Part shown: one piece after another, positions 8,344 to 14,580 of the stretch
Position numbering within the stretch: the first letter of the stretch is position 1
How the letters are laid out: each line of letters begins with the position of its first letter
DNA from: an uncultured Magnetococcales bacterium
GTDB taxonomy: Bacteria > Pseudomonadota > Magnetococcia > Magnetococcales > Magnetaquicoccaceae
Direction: 5' to 3'
Assembly (NCBI GenBank): GCA_903913345.1
Contig: CAIWLA010000585.1
Location: forward strand, 1-14,580
Length of the DNA stretch: 14,580 nucleotides
Notes under the pieces: generated by a model
Databases searched by the model: none
Seen by the model: the letters and a program-made list of their open reading frames with translations, nothing else
What the model was told of the DNA's origin: nothing
Position numbers and translations under genes: made by a program

Positions 8344-9273
8344 TCACGAAATCCCGATCTCCTGCAAAATCCGTCTGGCTCCCCTCTCCAGCAGTGCCTG
8401 GGCCAGCCGTTGGCCCAGGGCCACCGCCTGATCCGGGGTATCCGCCATCGCCTGGGTAATCATCTCCGTGCCATCCAGGGAGGAGACCCGACCCAGCAGG
8501 TGCAGTGCGCCATTCTGCAACTGCGCGTGACCGGCAATGGGCACCTGACATCCCCCCTCCAGGGTGGCCAGAAAGGCCCGCTCCGCACGGACACACTGCC
8601 ACGTCGGCAGATGGTTCAAGGGGGCGAGCAAAGGGGCGATGCGCGGATCCCGCTGGCGGATTTCGATCCCGATGGCCCCCTGGCCATTGGCGGGAATCAT
8701 TTGCTGCGGATCCAGATATTCCACCACATGCCGGGTCAGATTCAACCGTTTGACCCCCGCCGCCGCCAACAGAATGGCATCAAACAGACCGGCCTCCAGT
8801 TTGCCGATACGGGTGTTGACATTGCCACGCAACGACATCACCTGGAGATCCGGGCGCAGATGGAGCAGTTGACTCTGACGACGCAGGGAAGAGGAGCCGA
8901 TCACCGCCCCCTGGGGCAGATCCGCCAGACCGGTGAAACGGGTGGAAAGGAGGACATCGCGGGGATCTTCCCGTTCCAGAATGACCGCCAGTTCCAACCC
9001 ATCGGGGATGACAGCGGGCACATCTTTCATGGAATGGACCGCCAGATCGATCTCTCCCGCCCACAGGGCCTCTTCCAACTCCTTGACGAACAATCCCTTT
9101 CCCCCCACCTTGGCCAGGGGGACATCCAGAATCTTATCCCCCTGGGTCTTGATGATGACCAATGCCACCTCTTGCTCCGGGTGGCGGGTTTGCAGCAGGG
9201 AGCGAACCCATTCGGCCTGCCAAAGGGCGAGGGCACTGCCCCGCGTACCAATCTTGATCGGGTCTGTTGTCAT
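8344..9273 (-). CDS. hemC: hydroxymethylbilane synthase (porphobilinogen deaminase)
   Basis: HemC joins four porphobilinogen units into hydroxymethylbilane in haem biosynthesis. The 309-residue protein begins with IKIGTRGSALALWQA, which is diagnostic. It contains KVGGKGLFVKELEEAL (55-70) and the catalytic Asp84 in HSMKDVP. The arginine-rich substrate region is GSSSLRRQSQL (126-136). Cys242 in LEGGCQVPI carries the dipyrromethane cofactor. The start at 9273 gives the normal N-terminus, with GGATGAGAG just upstream as a modest ribosome binding site. It is convergent with guaA and divergent from pyrG, so it appears monocistronic here; the frequent partner hemD does not follow. Confidence 0.97.
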   Translation of the reverse strand: MTTDPIKIGTRGSALALWQAEWVRSLLQTRHPEQEVALVIIKTQGDKILDVPLAKVGGKGLFVKELEEALWAGEIDLAVHSMKDVPAVIPDGLELAVILEREDPRDVLLSTRFTGLADLPQGAVIGSSSLRRQSQLLHLRPDLQVMSLRGNVNTRIGKLEAGLFDAILLAAAGVKRLNLTRHVVEYLDPQQMIPANGQGAIGIEIRQRDPRIAPLLAPLNHLPTWQCVRAERAFLATLEGGCQVPIAGHAQLQNGALHLLGRVSSLDGTEMITQAMADTPDQAVALGQRLAQALLERGARRILQEIGIS

Positions 9274-9325
9274 CTCTCATCCAGTGTGCATACAGTCCAG
9301 GTTGAATCCCCGCCGGGTGGTCCGC

Positions 9326-9338
9326 CGTGCCAGGCACG
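9326..9338. repeat. 13-bp palindrome in the hemC-pyrG gap
   Basis: CGTGC-CAG-GCACG is a perfect 5-bp inverted repeat around 3 bp, lying in the 216-bp region between the divergent hemC and pyrG genes. Its size suits a small operator or mRNA hairpin in the hemC leader. No known regulator site is recognised. Confidence 0.35.
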
Positions 9339-9433
9339 CGACCATCCACAAGGACGATGCACCATTCTGCCACATCCGGCGCGAAATTAAAACGGCACAC
9401 CCCACAACACCATCTACCTGTCCGACGGTTTTG

Positions 9434-9442
9434 TGTTATGAT
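9434..9442 (+). promoter_or_regulatory. extended -10 promoter for pyrG
   Basis: TGTTATGAT fits the extended -10 pattern TGnTATAAT with one mismatch. No good -35 is found 16-18 bp upstream, which is tolerated by extended -10 promoters. Transcription would start near 9449, about 40 nt before the pyrG ATG. Confidence 0.45.
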
Positions 9443-9486
9443 TCTCCCCTGGGTTGTCGGTTTTTCCTGGAACGGAGGAAGGATAG

Positions 9487-11973
<2,487 letters not shown>

Positions 11974-11996
<23 letters not shown>

Positions 11997-13071
11997 CGAT
12001 CATGTGGCCCTGAAGGGCAAAATGGTGGATTTTGCGGGCTGGGAGATGCCGCTCCATTACGGGTCACAGTTGCGTGAGCATGAGCAGGTCCGTCAACACT
12101 GCGGGGTGTTTGACGTGTCGCACATGGGGGTGATTGACCTGACGGGCAAACGGGTGGAACGATTGTTGCGTTTCCTGTTGAGCAATGATGTGGCCCGCAT
12201 TCCAGAAGCCGGTCAGGCCCAGTACGGGCTGATGCTCAATGCCACGGGGGGAATATCCGATGATCTGATCGCCTATCGCCTCGATCCGGCGCATTTTTTT
12301 CTGGTGGTCAACGCCGCCACGCGGGAGAAGGCCCTGACGTGGATACGCATTCATGCCAAATCCCATGAGGTTCAGGTGGTGGATCGGCGGGATTTGATGA
12401 TTCTGGCGGTTCAAGGCCCCAAGGCCGCCGCCCATATGGAACGGTGTCTGCCGAATGGCCTGGGCGAACGGGCGATGGGTCTCAAGCCCTTCCATTTTTT
12501 TCAGGATGATGGGTGGCGCATTGCCCGGACCGGTTATACGGGCGAGGATGGTTTTGAGTGCATCATCCCGGAGGAAAATGGGACGACCCTGTGGGGCAGT
12601 CTGCTCCGTTCCGGGGTGGTGCCGATCGGGCTGGGTGCCCGGGACACCCTGCGCCTGGAGGCTGGCATGCACTTGTATGGCCACGACATGGATGGACACA
12701 CCTCGCCGCTGGAGTGTGGATTGGCCTGGACCATCGCCTGGGAACCCCTGGATCGGGATTTTATCGGTCGTGAGGCCCTGGAACCCCTTTGGGGTCAGCC
12801 CTCCCCCCGCCAGCGGGTCGGGTTGATTTTGCAGGAGCGGGGGGTGTTGCGTGATCAGCAGGCGGTGGTCTGGGAGGGCAAGCCGGCGGGTCGAATTACC
12901 AGCGGGGGCTATTCGCCCACCCTCGAAAAGGGGATCGCCCTGGCGCAGGTGACCAGTCAGGTGCCCATCGGCGGGATCTGCCAGGTGGACATGCGGGGGC
13001 GATGGATGGATGCCCAGGTGGTGCGTCCGCCGTTTGTACGGCTGGGCAAGGCGGCGTTTCGGGATCGTTGA
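11974..13071 (+). CDS. gcvT: aminomethyltransferase (glycine cleavage T protein)
   Basis: GcvT moves the methylene group from aminomethyl-lipoyl H protein to tetrahydrofolate, releasing ammonia. At 365 residues it has the family's usual length. Visible features are the N-terminal VDFAGWEMPLHYG (18-30), GVFDVSHMG (44-52), and MLNATGGISDDLIAYR (87-102), where the conserved Asp pair contributes to catalysis. The folate-binding ARTGYTGEDGFE, GLGARDTLRLEAGMHLYG, the C-terminal TSGGYSPTLEKGIALA and a closing region that lines up with the family are also present. GAGG lies 9 nt before the ATG. The start lies inside the kdsA end. Genes for the H and P proteins do not follow here, so it is separated from its usual partners. 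Confidence 0.95.
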
Positions 13072-13089
13072 CCGGTACCAAACCGGTCA
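13069..13089 (+). terminator. strong hairpin on the gcvT stop codon
   Basis: TGACCGGT (13069-13076, beginning with the stop codon itself) pairs perfectly with ACCGGTCA (13082-13089) around a 5-nt loop. No T-run follows, so Rho-independent termination is doubtful. It may define the mRNA 3' end or protect against exonucleases. Confidence 0.45.
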
Positions 13090-13360
13090 GGACGGGCAAA
13101 ATTGACCCCTCACCTGGCACCAAATGGTGGCCGGTCATTGTCCATGCCAGGAAAAAAATGCCCAGGTTGCAACCGATTCGAGTGGAATTCTGTCACAGGT
13201 TTCGTTAAACTGTAGTCCACTCTCACATGTAACGCGTTCAGTAAAGCCAATCGATATAAAACAATCGTCGGTCGCTCCCCTGTCTGATCTGTCAGTGGAG
13301 CGGGACCATCTGCCTTTGTTCAACGCATGGCCCACGCCCATGCAGAGGGGAATTATCGTC
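13090..13360 (+). other. intergenic region before the DUF4347-repeat gene
   Basis: About 270 bp with no convincing gene. A second hairpin is possible at 13103-13137 (TGACC with GGTCA, inner CACC with GGTG). It reuses the CCGGTCA sequence that also occurs in the hairpin on the gcvT stop. TATAAA at 13255-13260 could be a -10 but has no matching -35. A 16-codon ORF at 13158-13208 follows AGGA but has no other support. The leader of the next gene carries GAGGGG at 13345-13350. Confidence 0.45.
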
Positions 13361-14580
13361 ATGTCTGCACCATTTGACTCGACCATCGCCACGGCTGTCG
13401 CACTGACCGCCCTGCAAACGGATGGATCGATTGTGATCCCTGCCCCGGCTGGCACACCGTTGGACAGTCCGACCCCGACCTCTGCACCTTCGACTCCCCC
13501 TCCCCCTGTTGCCCACACGTCACAAGAAATTGTTTTTGTCGATCCCGGTGTTCCCGACTATCAATCCTTGCTCAGTGGCATCCGTCAAGATGCCCAGGTT
13601 GTCATTCTGGATGGCAAACAGGATGGGGTGGCCCAGATCACGGCCGCACTGGCCGGGCAGGAGAATATTTCTGCCATTCATATTATTTCGCACGGCGGGC
13701 CGGGCAGCCTGCAATTGGGTTCGACCGATCTCTCTTCCGCCACCCTTGCCACTCATTCTCAAGAACTCCAGGATTGGGCCAAGGCCCTCGCACCGGGGGC
13801 TGATATTTTGCTCTATGGCTGCGACGTGGCGGCGGGGGCGCAGGGGGATGCATTCATCCACCAATTGAGCCAACTGACCGGGGCCGATGTGGCGGCCTCG
13901 ACCAACAAAACGGGCGATGCCGCGCTGGGGGGCGACTGGATGTTGGAAGACAAGACCGGTGCCATCGAGGCCGGGTTGATTGTCACCCCGATGGCGGAGG
14001 CGGGGTATCACCATGTACTGCTATCCGACACGCAAATGGCTGGCATCACTTCCACGCAGTTGGCCTTGTTGGCGGATACCCAGTTGGATAGCCTGACATC
14101 AACCCAATTGACAAATCTGACCGATACCCAGTTGGATGGTCTGACATCGACTCAACTGACGGGGCTGGCGGATACCCAGTTGGATGGACTGACATCGACT
14201 CAACTGTCTGCCCTGGCCGATACACAGTTGAATGGATTGACATCGACTCAACTGACGGAATTGGCCAATACCCAATTGGATGGACTGACATCGACTCAAC
14301 TGGCGGGTCTGGCCAATACCCAGTTGGATGGTCTGACATCAACACAACTGACGGGGCTGGCCAATACCCAGTTGGATGGTCTGACATCGACTCAACTGAC
14401 TGGGCTGGCCAATACCCAGTTGGATGGATTGACCTCGACACAACTGACGGGGCTGGCAGATACACAGTTGAATGGATTGGCGGCAGCGGCTCTGTCCGGT
14501 CTGAGCGACACCCAATTGGATGGCCTCTCCTCAACTCAACTGGCCTCGTTGGCCAATACACAGTTGGATGGTCTGACATC
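13361..14580 (+). CDS. DUF4347-domain protein with tandem octapeptide repeats (5' part, runs off window)
   Basis: At least 406 residues are visible with no stop. Residues 1-32 have no classical Sec signal. A Pro/Thr/Ser-rich linker follows (about 33-54, including PSTPPPP). Residues 56-205 match DUF4347-type N-terminal domains: EIVFVDPGVPDYQSLLSGI, then IHIISHGG with His111, LLYGCDVAAGAQG with Cys154, and LTGADVAAS. From residue 223 to the window end the protein is 23 tandem 8-residue repeats. DUF4347 domains are known at the start of very large, repeat-rich exported proteins, so secretion by a type I system using a C-terminal signal is plausible but not visible here. ATG 13361 follows GAGGGG at about 10 nt; an in-frame ATG at 13340 lacks a ribosome binding site. 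Function is unknown; adhesin or biofilm matrix protein is an inference. Confidence 0.85.
   Translation, partial: MSAPFDSTIATAVALTALQTDGSIVIPAPAGTPLDSPTPTSAPSTPPPPVAHTSQEIVFVDPGVPDYQSLLSGIRQDAQVVILDGKQDGVAQITAALAGQENISAIHIISHGGPGSLQLGSTDLSSATLATHSQELQDWAKALAPGADILLYGCDVAAGAQGDAFIHQLSQLTGADVAASTNKTGDAALGGDWMLEDKTGAIEAGLIVTPMAEAGYHHVLLSDTQMAGITSTQLALLADTQLDSLTSTQLTNLTDTQLDGLTSTQLTGLADTQLDGLTSTQLSALADTQLNGLTSTQLTELANTQLDGLTSTQLAGLANTQLDGLTSTQLTGLANTQLDGLTSTQLTGLANTQLDGLTSTQLTGLADTQLNGLAAAALSGLSDTQLDGLSSTQLASLANTQLDGLT
14027..14580 (+). repeat. coding tandem repeat: 24-bp unit, 48-bp super-unit
   Basis: Twenty-three consecutive octads are encoded, alternating (D/N)TQL(D/N)GLT and STQL(T/A)xLA, so the true period is 16 residues (48 bp). 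The Thr-Gln pair is present in 22 of 23 octads; octad 20 (AAALSGLS) lacks it. Leu occupies position 4 in all but octad 1 (Met) and position 7 in all but octad 1 (Ile). Copies differ mostly at third codon positions (ACC/ACA/ACT, CAG/CAA, TTG/CTG), so the protein pattern is better kept than the DNA. The array continues past the window. Confidence 0.95.

Noticed and set aside
8410..9390. 326-residue open frame on the plus strand opposite hemC
   Set aside because: It is antisense to hemC with compositionally biased translation and no motif.
13115..13132. sigma54-like site TGGCAC before the repeat gene
   Set aside because: The -24-like half is present, but GC is absent at the required -12 distance.
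13158..13208. 16-codon ORF with AGGA in front
   Set aside because: Too short and without any supporting context; chance occurrence is likely.
13135..13518. 127-residue minus-strand frame before the DUF4347 gene
   Set aside because: No ribosome site or motif seen, and it overlaps the N-terminus of the plus-strand gene.
14046..14579. 177-residue minus-strand repeat protein
   Set aside because: Its repeats are the antisense image of the octapeptide array; the plus frame continues unbroken from a recognisable N-terminal domain.
14027..14580. CRISPR-like array
   Set aside because: The repeats are contiguous and in frame, with no unique spacers between them; this is a coding repeat.

Overview
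This 14.6 kb window is dense, GC-rich bacterial chromosome carrying ten housekeeping genes, one unrecognised small gene, and the start of a very different, repeat-built surface-type protein at the right edge. The housekeeping proteins (GreA, RlmE, YrfG, GuaB, GuaA, PyrG, KdsA, GcvT, BioC-like) and the presence of Kdo synthesis point to a Gram-negative proteobacterium. A Magnetococcales-like or other deep-branching proteobacterial lineage is my guess from overall style only; no marker here proves it.

Layout. 1-154: AT-rich, no gene, with small hairpins that may end the leftward unit. 155-2088 (minus): argJ and yrfG overlap by 4 bp (ATGA) and form one unit (ornithine acetyltransferase, then a HAD GMP/IMP nucleotidase). 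A hairpin sits in the argJ leader. 2215-2655 (plus): unrecognised 146-residue protein with a Gly/Cys-rich patch. 2656-2765: convergent gap with a near-perfect GC-rich palindrome. 2766-3680 (minus): BioC-type SAM methyltransferase, preceded by a promoter-like pair and a 14-codon ORF with a strong ribosome binding site in another frame. 3807-8266 (plus): a sigma70-like promoter, then greA, rlmE, guaB and guaA with short gaps. 8344-9273 (minus): hemC. 9490-13071 (plus): pyrG, kdsA and gcvT with overlapping ends (4 bp and 23 bp), then a strong hairpin starting on the gcvT stop codon. 13361-14580 and beyond (plus): a protein with an N-terminal DUF4347-type domain followed by at least 23 tandem 8-residue repeats, still open at the window end.

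How the genes relate. guaB and guaA carry IMP to XMP to GMP, and yrfG on the other strand encodes the type of enzyme that dephosphorylates GMP/IMP. PyrG makes CTP and KdsA makes Kdo-8-phosphate; both feed CMP-Kdo and lipopolysaccharide. greA and rlmE are transcription and ribosome functions. The last gene is the accessory element: a caspase/CHAT-like His/Cys arrangement in its DUF4347 domain, followed by a 16-residue super-repeat, makes it the most interesting item in the window. Function, secretion route and full length cannot be read from what is visible.
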